DNA of 30,148 bases from an uncultured Robinsoniella sp. (GTDB taxonomy: Bacteria > Bacillota > Clostridia > Lachnospirales > Lachnospiraceae), in the NCBI GenBank assembly GCA_900539655.1, contig UQCR01000086.1, positions 1 through 30,148 on the forward strand, given 5' to 3'. Positions 14,391 through 21,785 of this stretch are shown here, piece after piece; position 1 is the first letter of the stretch; each line of letters begins with the position of its first letter. The notes beneath the pieces were generated by a model. It did not search any database. It saw only the letters and a program-made list of their open reading frames with translations, and was not told where the DNA came from. The position numbers were made by a program, and so were the translations under genes.

Positions 14391-16571
14391 CTACCGACAT
14401 GGCCTTCCATACAAACCGATGTTAGACGGAACCAATGGCCGGTAAACCACGCCATATGCTGTCCCTCGTGCGTCCACCTGCATCCCATTTCCTACATAAA
14501 TCGCCACATGCCCAATAGACATAAATTCCCCCGCATTTGTATCACGGGAATGGAAGATCAAATCTCCTGGCCGTAGTTCATTTTCACTAACCTGTAGACC
14601 ATTGTCTACAATATACTGTCCCTGTGTTGATGCAACGGATGGAAGGTTTATACCAAATTCTGCATATAACCTCTGTACCAGAGAACTGCAGTCATAATAT
14701 CCTTCCTCATACCGCAAATCCTGGCTATACTGGCAGCCAACCTTATCTAACGCCGCAAGTGCCACCTGCTCGCCAATGCCGCTTGCAGGCATACTGTGCA
14801 GGAATTCGTCACTCATGACCTCACGCAGCAACTTCTCCTGACTGGGTGTCAGTTTGCCAAGTTCAATATAATCTTCATAGGTAAGGTTGTACACATATAA
14901 TGAGGTGTGTGTTACTTCCACCGTGTTGCTGCCATTGGAATCAGCCAAAAATACCTCCATATCCTGATGTCCAAAATTCTGGGCTGTCCCATGGTCTCCA
15001 AAATACATATCAAAGTCTACACCATAACGGTCAAAATCTCCGGTATCCTCCACCACATATTCCTTTCCGCCTGCTATGATATGTGTCCCCATAGGAAGCG
15101 TGGGATTATAAGCATCAACGGCCAGGGTGTGGTCTGCTTTCGGCATGACGCCGCTTGCCGTAGGACCTCCCGACCATTGGCCACAGCAGATAGAACAGTT
15201 GCAATAACCACTGAATGTCATGATTCCAAGGCTTTCACCGGCCCGGATCGTATCTGTCACTGTCTCAGATGCAAAGTGGTTCATTTCATCAAAAATCTCC
15301 TTTAAGTGCTTTTTATTCTTATCACTCATGACGGTTGAGAAATTTCCCTGCCCGGTTCCATAACGCACCATATATACCATCATCACATCGGTAAAATTGC
15401 TACGAGCCACGCCACTCTGCATATTTTTGTAGGTTACATCCTCATCACTGTCTTCTTCCGCCGCCCTTACTTCCTCGTTAAATTCCCGGTAATACTCCGA
15501 TAATACGCTTTGTACCGTATCCCCTTCCTGTAATGGTGGTAGAAAGAGAGCCAAAGGGGTGTTATACAGGATTACAATAATCAGGACAAAGGGCAAGGCA
15601 ATCGTAACCAGCCCTCCCAATAACGGCCCCAACAGCCCCAGAAGATACAAAACAAGCTGTTTGACAACCAATCCAGCCCTCATGACGGCGATATCTTTTG
15701 CGGCTTTTGCAAAACTGTCCTTTTGTTCCTCACCGCTTAGCTTGTTCACCATGAAAGCATACATGCGCCTCCGGATAGCTTTTTTCATCCGGGTATTTTC
15801 CTGTTCCTTTTTTACCCTTCCTCGTCTTACTTCATTCTTTGAGGATATCTTCTCATCTTTTTTTCTGGTCTTTAATGTATCCCGGTCCTCTCCCGGCATT
15901 TGTTGACTTTGAAATCTGTCCTCAGACTTCTGGTCCACTGCTTCAGACCCTCGCTCCGTTCGTGTGAGGGTCACGGTATCTTTAAATCCAAAATCATAAT
16001 CTTTCCGTTTAATATCCGGCCCGGAAACATTGTCTAAGTGAAACTTAGGATCTTTGCTGGCTTTTTGCTTCTGCTTTTCCCGGACAAAGTTCTCTTTTGG
16101 TTTCTCCTTACTCTTCCGCACTCCATCATCTTCAAAATCTGCGTTCTTCTCACTTCCAGCCAAATATCTGGGATAAGTTTCTTCCCTTGATTCCTGGCGT
16201 GATTCCTGACCTGACTTCTTTTTCTCTTGTCTGGGTTTCCTGTCTGTATTTTTATAATCCAGGGAACTCTCTTTCTTTCCTGGCTGCTTTCTAAACCCTG
16301 ATACAGAATTCGCTGCAAGAACCGCACTTTTCTTATCTTCTTGTTCCTTCGGCTCTGATACAGGATGAATCTCCGTGGACTTCATGTGGATCTTTTTATC
16401 CGATAATGAGGCTTTTTCATCTATACCCCCGGAAACAATCTTTTTTCCAAGAAGTCCCGATGCAGAACTTTTTTCAGTTCCCAGGTAATTATGCGTTTGT
16501 AATTTTACTTCTGCGTCTGCCTTCAGCTTTATCTGTGCTTCTTTTTTACTTTTAAATCGGTTGTCAATGAT
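14391..16571 (-). CDS. Membrane-anchored peptidoglycan hydrolase: 3D domain + NlpC/P60 (C40)
   Basis: This VirB1/CwlT-type enzyme opens the cell wall for the transfer channel. Counting from the internal Met at 16385 (664 aa), residues 1-225 are a charged, low-complexity cytoplasmic region. About 232-275 is hydrophobic (LYLLGLLGPLLGG, then VTIALPFVLIIVILY), a membrane segment. A 3D-type domain follows (GYCNCSICCGQW, then VVEDTGDFDRYGVDFDMYFG). The C-terminal NlpC/P60 domain has Cys566 in YYDCSS and His626 in GHVAIYVG. The reading frame is open for 61 codons upstream of 16385, up to a GGGAGG at 16579-16584, and reads IDNRFKSKKEAQ. The codon at ideal distance is ATC (16571, 7 nt) or ATT (16568, 10 nt), with no ATG, GTG or TTG in frame. 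I take 16571 as start, meaning a mutated or rare start codon. Confidence 0.85.
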   Translation of the reverse strand: MIDNRFKSKKEAQIKLKADAEVKLQTHNYLGTEKSSASGLLGKKIVSGGIDEKASLSDKKIHMKSTEIHPVSEPKEQEDKKSAVLAANSVSGFRKQPGKKESSLDYKNTDRKPRQEKKKSGQESRQESREETYPRYLAGSEKNADFEDDGVRKSKEKPKENFVREKQKQKASKDPKFHLDNVSGPDIKRKDYDFGFKDTVTLTRTERGSEAVDQKSEDRFQSQQMPGEDRDTLKTRKKDEKISSKNEVRRGRVKKEQENTRMKKAIRRRMYAFMVNKLSGEEQKDSFAKAAKDIAVMRAGLVVKQLVLYLLGLLGPLLGGLVTIALPFVLIIVILYNTPLALFLPPLQEGDTVQSVLSEYYREFNEEVRAAEEDSDEDVTYKNMQSGVARSNFTDVMMVYMVRYGTGQGNFSTVMSDKNKKHLKEIFDEMNHFASETVTDTIRAGESLGIMTFSGYCNCSICCGQWSGGPTASGVMPKADHTLAVDAYNPTLPMGTHIIAGGKEYVVEDTGDFDRYGVDFDMYFGDHGTAQNFGHQDMEVFLADSNGSNTVEVTHTSLYVYNLTYEDYIELGKLTPSQEKLLREVMSDEFLHSMPASGIGEQVALAALDKVGCQYSQDLRYEEGYYDCSSLVQRLYAEFGINLPSVASTQGQYIVDNGLQVSENELRPGDLIFHSRDTNAGEFMSIGHVAIYVGNGMQVDARGTAYGVVYRPLVPSNIGLYGRPCR

Positions 16572-16596
16572 TCGTATTCCTCCCTTCAGCTATTGC

Positions 16597-17097
16597 TCAT
16601 ATCTTTTTCACCTGATAATAGAGGCTTTCAAAGTGGAATCCTTTTACACCCTTTATTGCAGGACTGCAGAAACCAAAAGGAAGCTGATAATGTGGATCAT
16701 ACTTTTCTTTCAACATTTTGTATGCTTCCTCTGCCGACACATCCAGTTCCATGTATTCCGTTCCGTCAGGCATATACTTATCACTGAAAAGGACTACTTC
16801 TTCTAAAGTTCCTTTCTCAATCAGTTCACTAACTTCCTCCGGAGTAAGTAAAGTTCCACACTTCTCATATACTTCATCCTTGAGTTTCCGAAAATTGTAT
16901 AACTCCCTGTCTTCCAGCATCATATAATCCCGTTCAAACAGGACGGCGATCTGATTTGGAAACACAATAGCCTCCACATTCATTTCCCTGCAGGCTGTCC
17001 GCGCTTCCCTTTCGGAACGGAATCGGTATTCTCTCGGTATTTCGATTTCAACCTCCCACTCATACAATTGAAATCCAATACTGAATCCAAATCTCAT
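16597..17097 (-). CDS. Unknown element-encoded protein (166 aa)
   Basis: The start is set at ATG 17097 (MRFGFSIGFQLYEWEVEIEI), close after AAAGGTGG; reading from 17208 would run through two terminator hairpins. The 166-aa acidic protein has REARTACREMNVEAIVFPNQ, then a LTPEEVSELIEKGTLEEVVLF stretch. It has no membrane segment, and I recognise no family. It is the first gene after the toxin-antitoxin module and its tandem terminators, and precedes the peptidoglycan hydrolase gene, whose ribosome binding site begins just after its stop. A role in transfer is only suggested by position. Confidence 0.6.
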   Translation of the reverse strand: MRFGFSIGFQLYEWEVEIEIPREYRFRSEREARTACREMNVEAIVFPNQIAVLFERDYMMLEDRELYNFRKLKDEVYEKCGTLLTPEEVSELIEKGTLEEVVLFSDKYMPDGTEYMELDVSAEEAYKMLKEKYDPHYQLPFGFCSPAIKGVKGFHFESLYYQVKKI

Positions 17098-17120
17098 ATT
17101 CTCAACCCACCTTTCTGCAA

Positions 17121-17150
17121 AAAACGGCTGCAAATTTTCGCAGCCGTTTT
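17121..17150. terminator. Bidirectional intrinsic terminator, proximal
   Basis: AAAACGGCTGC and GCAGCCGTTTT form a perfect 11-bp stem with an 8-nt loop. On the minus strand a T-run follows directly, and only 23 nt separate it from the ATG at 17097. Confidence 0.8.
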
Positions 17151-17156
17151 TCCAAT

Positions 17157-17189
17157 AAAAAAAGTGGCCACTAGAAGCAACCACTTTTT
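17157..17189. terminator. Bidirectional intrinsic terminator, distal
   Basis: AAAAAGTGG and CCACTTTTT pair around a 13-nt loop with T-runs on both sides. It is in tandem with the terminator at 17121-17150, and together they close off the HEPN/MNT unit. Confidence 0.7.
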
Positions 17190-17274
17190 CTTGTAATACA
17201 TTCTTCAATTTTTATTTATCCACAGACCGTTTTCCAGACAGCCACAACGTACTGGTGCGCCTGTATTTTATCTC

Positions 17275-17673
17275 CTATAGAACATTTTTATCCTTTAAAT
17301 ATCTTTCAATCTCACCGATAAACTCCTTTGCCTTTTCAATCTGCTCCTCTGCGTCTTGCCTTGAGGCAATGAAAAAATCCGAGTAATCCGATTGTTCACG
17401 CATGATAGAGGCATTTTTGATTATTTTAGAAGTCTCCTTCGCAAAAATCCCAGTTTTCACGAAATTTTGGTTAAAATACGCAATCACGCCGCTATGTTTA
17501 CTGGAATCAAATCCTTCCAGTGCTGTAATGGCACGCATGGCATGAAAAATAGAATAGTAGGAACGGTTCAGCGATGGTTTATACATACCGCCTGACAACA
17601 TTTCTTTTGCCGCAGCTAAATCCTCTAACGCACGCTGGTAACGGTACTTTGCTAATGTCTCTAAGCTGCCCAC
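17275..17673 (-). CDS. HEPN-domain toxin of a HEPN/MNT pair
   Basis: This 132-aa all-helical protein carries the HEPN RNase signature R-x6-H: Arg37 and His44 in NRSYYSIFHAM. Its start GTG at 17673 overlaps the end of the nucleotidyltransferase gene by 13 bases. HEPN/MNT pairs form type VII toxin-antitoxin modules in which the HEPN partner cleaves RNA and the MNT partner inactivates it by nucleotide transfer. The HepT target Tyr of the R-x4-H-x-Y form is not present here (the sequence is HAM), so modification, if it occurs, would use another residue. Two terminators follow. The likely role is maintenance of the element or defence; that is inferred. Confidence 0.85.
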   Translation of the reverse strand: MGSLETLAKYRYQRALEDLAAAKEMLSGGMYKPSLNRSYYSIFHAMRAITALEGFDSSKHSGVIAYFNQNFVKTGIFAKETSKIIKNASIMREQSDYSDFFIASRQDAEEQIEKAKEFIGEIERYLKDKNVL

Positions 17674-17990
17674 AGTACCACCCCTTCTTCCTTCACGTTC
17701 TTATAGAATGGTAAAGTATCCTCCCACTCCAAAAAGTTTTTATAGTCAATATACAGAATGGAAAAGACCTGATCATATTCCAAATCCATATCCACCGCCA
17801 GGTCCACCATACGGTCATGCATCTCTTTTGTTTCTTTTCCGTTCAGTAGAACTGCTATATCAATATCCGATTCCTTTGTATTGGTTTTACGGGCAAATGA
17901 ACCATATAGTAAAATACTTACCAATTTATCACCGTAAATATCACGCAGGCCCTTTACCAGCCTGTCAAACATTTCCTTATTCTTATCCAC
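17661..17990 (-). CDS. MNT-family minimal nucleotidyltransferase (antitoxin)
   Basis: The 109-aa protein has the intact Pol-beta superfamily nucleotidyltransferase signature GSFAR (30-34) and SDID (41-44), with a possible third acidic residue at Asp73. The start is GTG 17990 after GGAGGG. It is translated first in the pair and would neutralise the HEPN partner by AMP transfer in the type VII scheme. The pair has its own promoter at 18025-18053, independent of the transfer operon. Confidence 0.85.
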   Translation of the reverse strand: MDKNKEMFDRLVKGLRDIYGDKLVSILLYGSFARKTNTKESDIDIAVLLNGKETKEMHDRMVDLAVDMDLEYDQVFSILYIDYKNFLEWEDTLPFYKNVKEEGVVLWAA

Positions 17991-18024
17991 GCCGATTCCC
18001 TCCTGTCTTATCTTTTATATGGAT

Positions 18025-18053
18025 ATTGTACCGTATTTTTTGCTTTTATTCAA
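18025..18053 (-). promoter_or_regulatory. Sigma-A-like promoter of the MNT/HEPN module
   Basis: Minus-strand TTGAAT (18053-18048) and TACAAT (18030-18025) are separated by 17 bp and lie 35 nt before the MNT start. This gives the toxin-antitoxin pair its own transcript. Confidence 0.65.
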
Positions 18054-18071
18054 TGCATATATGAAAGCCTG

Positions 18072-18941
18072 TTATCTGGCCTGCTTTCGCTCCTTTGGAT
18101 TTTGTACCCCGTGCTGTACCGGTTCAATAATCTTCACTTCCGGCATCAGTCGTTTGATATCCTCAATTGCTTTCTGTACCAATGGGCTGTCACGATAATA
18201 TGGGATAGAGTTGATAATATCCACATCCAGCCGGTTTGCTGACACCAGATCAAACTCACCGGAATAGATAGAATCATCGTCCTTGATTGTGAATCCAATC
18301 CCATTCCCCATGCACGCCATTTCTTCCGGGAGATTCCTGTATCGTTTCACAGCTTGTTCCAGGCTCCTGCACTGATACACTTTCCCCAACGAGGGAAACT
18401 CCATACATTCCGCCACGTAAAATGATATTGTGGGAATCGGCTTCTTTCCATACTCTACTCCGTTTTCTGCAGCTATTTCATTATATATTTTCTTCCCATC
18501 GGGCATCATATTCGCCTCCTTCATACTTAAATAGGTTTCCTTTCCTAATATAACGTGGTCTAACACAGTGATACCAATCAGTTCTCCACAAGCCACAAGC
18601 CTTTTAGTCATTAAAACGTCCTGTTTGGAAGGTGTGCAGTCCCCTGATGGGTGATTATGCATTAATATAACACTGGCCGCATTGGAAAGGATACTGGCTT
18701 TAAAGATTTCCCTCGGGGAGAGTATGCAGCTATTTAGTGTCCCCATGCTGGCTATATTTACGTTGATCACCTGCCCATTGGTCTTCAGGTTAAGGACGAA
18801 AAATAATTCCCTGTCAACAGAATCGAATTCCTTTAATAAGAGTTGGACTGCATCATTCGGATTTTGGATTTTATCCTCACTGTATATGGGTGGATCATCA
18901 ACCAGACGAATACTTACCATTTTCAGCCCATTTGCCTTCAT
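18072..18941 (-). CDS. RadC-family JAB/MPN protein with C-terminal extension
   Basis: The start is ATG 18941, seven bases after AGGAGG; the GTG at 18947 is only one base after it and is rejected. The 289-aa protein has the RadC JAMM metal-binding motif intact (HNHPSGDCTPSKQD, His95, His97 and Asp108). The RadC domain covers residues ~25-160. The remaining ~130 residues (FYVAECMEFPSLGKVYQCRS, then FDLVSANRLDVDI) are an extension seen in element-borne RadC proteins. RadC homologues on mobile elements are common, with unproven biochemical function. A 51-aa frame overlaps its start. Confidence 0.85.
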   Translation of the reverse strand: MKANGLKMVSIRLVDDPPIYSEDKIQNPNDAVQLLLKEFDSVDRELFFVLNLKTNGQVINVNIASMGTLNSCILSPREIFKASILSNAASVILMHNHPSGDCTPSKQDVLMTKRLVACGELIGITVLDHVILGKETYLSMKEANMMPDGKKIYNEIAAENGVEYGKKPIPTISFYVAECMEFPSLGKVYQCRSLEQAVKRYRNLPEEMACMGNGIGFTIKDDDSIYSGEFDLVSANRLDVDIINSIPYYRDSPLVQKAIEDIKRLMPEVKIIEPVQHGVQNPKERKQAR

Positions 18942-19053
18942 CCGCACCCCTCCTATCTATCACCAGTAACTCACCATCTTCAATACAGTTTATACGCATA
19001 GTAAGTTCGCTCTGTGTCAGTATTTCCACATTATTGTTATCCTGGCTATCCAT
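18898..19053 (-). CDS. Small protein (51 aa) between the 229-aa gene and radC
   Basis: The ATG at 19053 directly follows the TAG of the upstream gene, and a GGAGG lies inside that gene's 3' end 11 bases upstream. The frame starts MDSQDNNNVEILTQSELTMR and overlaps the radC start by 44 bases in another frame. The middle (INCIEDGELLVIDRRG) looks like a small beta-rich fold. No family is recognised. The tight stop-start junction argues for coupled translation. Confidence 0.5.
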   Translation of the reverse strand: MDSQDNNNVEILTQSELTMRINCIEDGELLVIDRRGADEGKWAENGKYSSG

Positions 19054-19743
19054 CTATCTTTTTGCCTCCTTATGTGTTTGTATCTGTGTGCTACCGTATA
19101 TTTTGTCCAGATACTTTTCTGCCGCTTCATCTATGGAAGAGTGAATATGGCGAGACACAGCAGAATACAGACTCAAACTGCCCTCGAAGGAATCTCCCCA
19201 ATCGCGCCCATCGCGCACGGCCGACAATATTAAATCTGCTCTACTGGGTGGTATATCCGGATCAAAGTAAAGTTTATCCTCTAAGTACCCTATTTTGTTG
19301 TCACTCACAAATTTCTCCATAGCATCAAACTTTTGTTCCCAATCCCGTAAAGTTTCCATATTAAGAAGCTGCTTAGAGAAAAGTGGAATACTGCCATACT
19401 GTCTGACTGCCATGTACAGCCAGTCCATCTTTTCATTTTCTATGCGTATCACTTCAAATTCATCCCTTCCAGCCTCATTCTTCAGTATTTTTCGTTTCCT
19501 ACCATATACCTGGCTTACGAAGGGATAGTCGTGCGAATTAAGGCCGCGGTAACACAATCTGTCAAAATCCGGGTCTGCAAGTTCAACCGTTGCAACTACA
19601 CTGGCTTTGACTTCCTCAAAACGATCATGTTTCAAATCATCCAGATTAACAGATATCCATCTGCTTCTGTTTCCTGTCTTCAAAACCCTACACTCTATTG
19701 GAGGGAATAACTTTTGTACCCCGTTTACTTTCATTTCAGGCAT
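19054..19743 (-). CDS. Unknown element-encoded protein (229 aa)
   Basis: A soluble 229-aa protein starting MPEMKVNGVQKLFPPIECRV; I recognise no family. The central part has FPPIECRVLKTGNRSRWISV and a C-terminal helical stretch (SLSLYSAVSRHIHSSIDEAA). A GGAAG lies ten bases before ATG 19743. It is five bases from the stop of the upstream coiled-coil gene and abuts the 51-aa gene, so it is part of one operon with virB4 and radC. No signal peptide or membrane segment is seen. Confidence 0.65.
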   Translation of the reverse strand: MPEMKVNGVQKLFPPIECRVLKTGNRSRWISVNLDDLKHDRFEEVKASVVATVELADPDFDRLCYRGLNSHDYPFVSQVYGRKRKILKNEAGRDEFEVIRIENEKMDWLYMAVRQYGSIPLFSKQLLNMETLRDWEQKFDAMEKFVSDNKIGYLEDKLYFDPDIPPSRADLILSAVRDGRDWGDSFEGSLSLYSAVSRHIHSSIDEAAEKYLDKIYGSTQIQTHKEAKR

Positions 19744-19748
19744 GATGT

Positions 19749-20528
19749 TTATCTTCCTTTCCCATGTCCAGCCAATTTCATCTTTTCTTCCATACTGTCA
19801 GGAACTTTACTATCCCGTCCGGCTCTGTTATCCAAAGCCCTCTGCGTAAAACCGTCCAATGATTTCTGCATATTTTCTGTGTGCCCCGCCATACTTTTCA
19901 CAATTTTCCCACAAAATTCTATGGCTTGCCTGATCTTTGCCACAATACCCTTATCGTAGTCATACTCAAAAACATCCGCTGCATCTTTCCCCATAAGAAG
20001 ATTTTTAGCATTTTTCCGGTGTCCCTTCGCTGCGCTAAGTTCCATCCCAATATCCCCCATGGTCCGTGCTCCATCTTCCAGGTTTTTGGCAGATTGTTCC
20101 AGATGCTCATGAATTACCGACAGCGCCCTGCCTGCTTTTGATTTATCAATAAACGTGTATAGTGCCTGTTCTCCATAATACTTTACATGCCTCTTTACAT
20201 GCCCCACTGCCTGTTTAATGCCTTCCGATACCTCATTTCTTAAAGCTCCCAGCCATACTTTCGCTGCGTGCACTCTATCTCCGGACGCCTTCACAAAATT
20301 GTCTATTTTAGCTTTCAGGGTTTTATCATTTAATTCGTCTAACTGCCCGCGCAGATACAGCAGTTCGTCCTGCATATCCTCAAAATACTTTTCCATCTGG
20401 TTAAAATACTGTAAAAAATCCTCCAGGTTCTGCGCCTGCGCGTCCATGCGGTTTTCCTCCATCATGGCAAACATTTCTTTTAAATGCGGCTGTTCCCCCA
20501 AGGGAACATTCAACGATACCTCCATCAT
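19749..20528 (-). CDS. Helical/coiled-coil element protein (259 aa), possibly DUF6674
   Basis: The protein starts MMEVSLNVPLGEQPHLKEMF and is rich in heptad-like helices (YFEDMQDELLYLRGQLDELN; EQSAKNLEDGARTMGDIGME). This suggests a coiled-coil structural or DNA-associated protein. It resembles proteins annotated DUF6674 in Firmicute conjugative elements, but I hold that with low confidence. AGGAGG is five bases before the first of two adjacent ATGs (20528 and 20525). Its position between two unknown genes in the virB4-radC interval is its only functional clue. Confidence 0.65.
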   Translation of the reverse strand: MMEVSLNVPLGEQPHLKEMFAMMEENRMDAQAQNLEDFLQYFNQMEKYFEDMQDELLYLRGQLDELNDKTLKAKIDNFVKASGDRVHAAKVWLGALRNEVSEGIKQAVGHVKRHVKYYGEQALYTFIDKSKAGRALSVIHEHLEQSAKNLEDGARTMGDIGMELSAAKGHRKNAKNLLMGKDAADVFEYDYDKGIVAKIRQAIEFCGKIVKSMAGHTENMQKSLDGFTQRALDNRAGRDSKVPDSMEEKMKLAGHGKGR

Positions 20529-20540
20529 AGCTGCCTCCTG

Positions 20541-21323
20541 TTATCTCTTTTTTTCTGATTTTCCTGAAATACTGCTTACCTTTTCCTTTTTATCCCGATT
20601 CTCTGCTTCAATCATACGTTCATTTATTTTTGCATCGTTAAAACACTCAAAGATTGCATCCAGGTCAATATCTTCCGGTTCAAGGACCTGGTAAGAGTTT
20701 ACGAGGAAAAAAGCATGTTCGGATATCAAATCATAATCGGATTTTGGAATTGATGTTATCTCAAATTCATACTGTAACAGCTCCAAACAGGCGTTGAAAA
20801 GCTGTTCTGCCAGTGAATCCCCACGCTTATACAAAAGAGGGATTTCCGGATTCTCCTGCCAGGTCCGCACACTCCGCAGGATACAGTCCAATGTTTCTGT
20901 ATTGCAGGACCATGTATCCGCTTCTTCTATCTTTCCCTTCTCGCAATGTTCTGGCACAACGGGTTCTGGATCTTCCAATGTTCCTTCGACAATCATCTGT
21001 AAAATATCCTTTCCTGTCCCTCCAGCCTTAAGGACCCGTGCCGCTGCCCGCATCTCATATGGATACAAGCACAATTTCTCTTGTGATAAATTCAGGACCT
21101 TAATCGCCGTTTCCTTGCTAAACTCAGACTGAATAGCAGAAAAAACATGATAATAGGAATCCAACCACTTCTCTACCGCTTTATTTTGCGGCAGTTCCCT
21201 AAAACCAGCATACTGCCCCATGGCAACACAGTCCTCCGCCCATTTCACCCAGGTCCTAAGTTCCCCGTCTGTTTGCAGTTCCAGCAGATGCTTTACTACT
21301 AACACAAAGATATCTCTATTCAA
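20541..21323 (-). CDS. Unknown element-encoded protein (260 aa), TTG start
   Basis: The start is taken at TTG 21323, seven bases after GGAGG (21331-21335), giving a protein beginning MNRDIFVLVVKHLLELQTDG. A longer frame to 21401 would overlap the DUF4313-like gene and is rejected. The product is helical and soluble, with QNKAVEKWLDSYYHVFSAIQ and a basic KKEKVSSISGKSEKKR tail. No family is recognised. It lies between the DUF4313-like gene and the coiled-coil gene with short spacing. Confidence 0.65.
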   Translation of the reverse strand: MNRDIFVLVVKHLLELQTDGELRTWVKWAEDCVAMGQYAGFRELPQNKAVEKWLDSYYHVFSAIQSEFSKETAIKVLNLSQEKLCLYPYEMRAAARVLKAGGTGKDILQMIVEGTLEDPEPVVPEHCEKGKIEEADTWSCNTETLDCILRSVRTWQENPEIPLLYKRGDSLAEQLFNACLELLQYEFEITSIPKSDYDLISEHAFFLVNSYQVLEPEDIDLDAIFECFNDAKINERMIEAENRDKKEKVSSISGKSEKKR

Positions 21324-21342
21324 CGATGTTCCTCCAATCTTT

Positions 21343-21768
21343 CTACCTCGTCTTTGGTGGTTTTTTATTTGCCTTTGTCTGCTCTGGTTTTGCCATTCCA
21401 TTGATGGAGCAGTATCTCTCTACTCCTGCCCTGTCAAATTCCTCCAGGCGTTTAAGGTCAAACGCCACCTTATAATAACTTTCCATGCCCGAATAACCCA
21501 TTTCCGGAAGCACCTTTCCAAGTTTGTGCTTTTTAATAAAGTCCAGTTTGCTTTTACTGGCAAAGGCGTCAATGTATGCCTCATTTCTTTCGACAGGCAT
21601 ATGAGCCAGATTGATGGTCAGATCAGCAAAAGATTCCTCATATCCCTCCTCCATATGGGTAAGACCGATATACAGTCTGTTGTCATAACGATAGGCATCA
21701 ACTTCAAGCATCAGCTCCTCATGCCCAAATTCCCAATCATAACCCAATGTTTTTTTCTCTTCTTCCAT
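21343..21768 (-). CDS. DUF4313-like protein (141 aa)
   Basis: The start is taken at ATG 21768 (MEEEKKTLGYDWEFGHEELM), which follows AGAGGTAAGG; an ATG at 21783 has no ribosome binding site. The pattern GYDWEFGHEEL, then YDNRLYIGLTHMEEGYEESF, is what I recall of the DUF4313 family found beside transfer genes in clostridial elements; function unknown. The C-terminus is basic (KPEQTKANKKPPKTR). It begins 17 bases after virB4. Confidence 0.65.
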   Translation of the reverse strand: MEEEKKTLGYDWEFGHEELMLEVDAYRYDNRLYIGLTHMEEGYEESFADLTINLAHMPVERNEAYIDAFASKSKLDFIKKHKLGKVLPEMGYSGMESYYKVAFDLKRLEEFDRAGVERYCSINGMAKPEQTKANKKPPKTR

Positions 21769-21785
21769 TTCCTTACCTCTCATAA

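Noticed and set aside
21324..21401. N-terminal extension of the 260-aa gene to 21401
   Set aside because: It would overlap the DUF4313-like gene and pass over the GGAGG at 21331-21335 that is correctly placed for the TTG at 21323.
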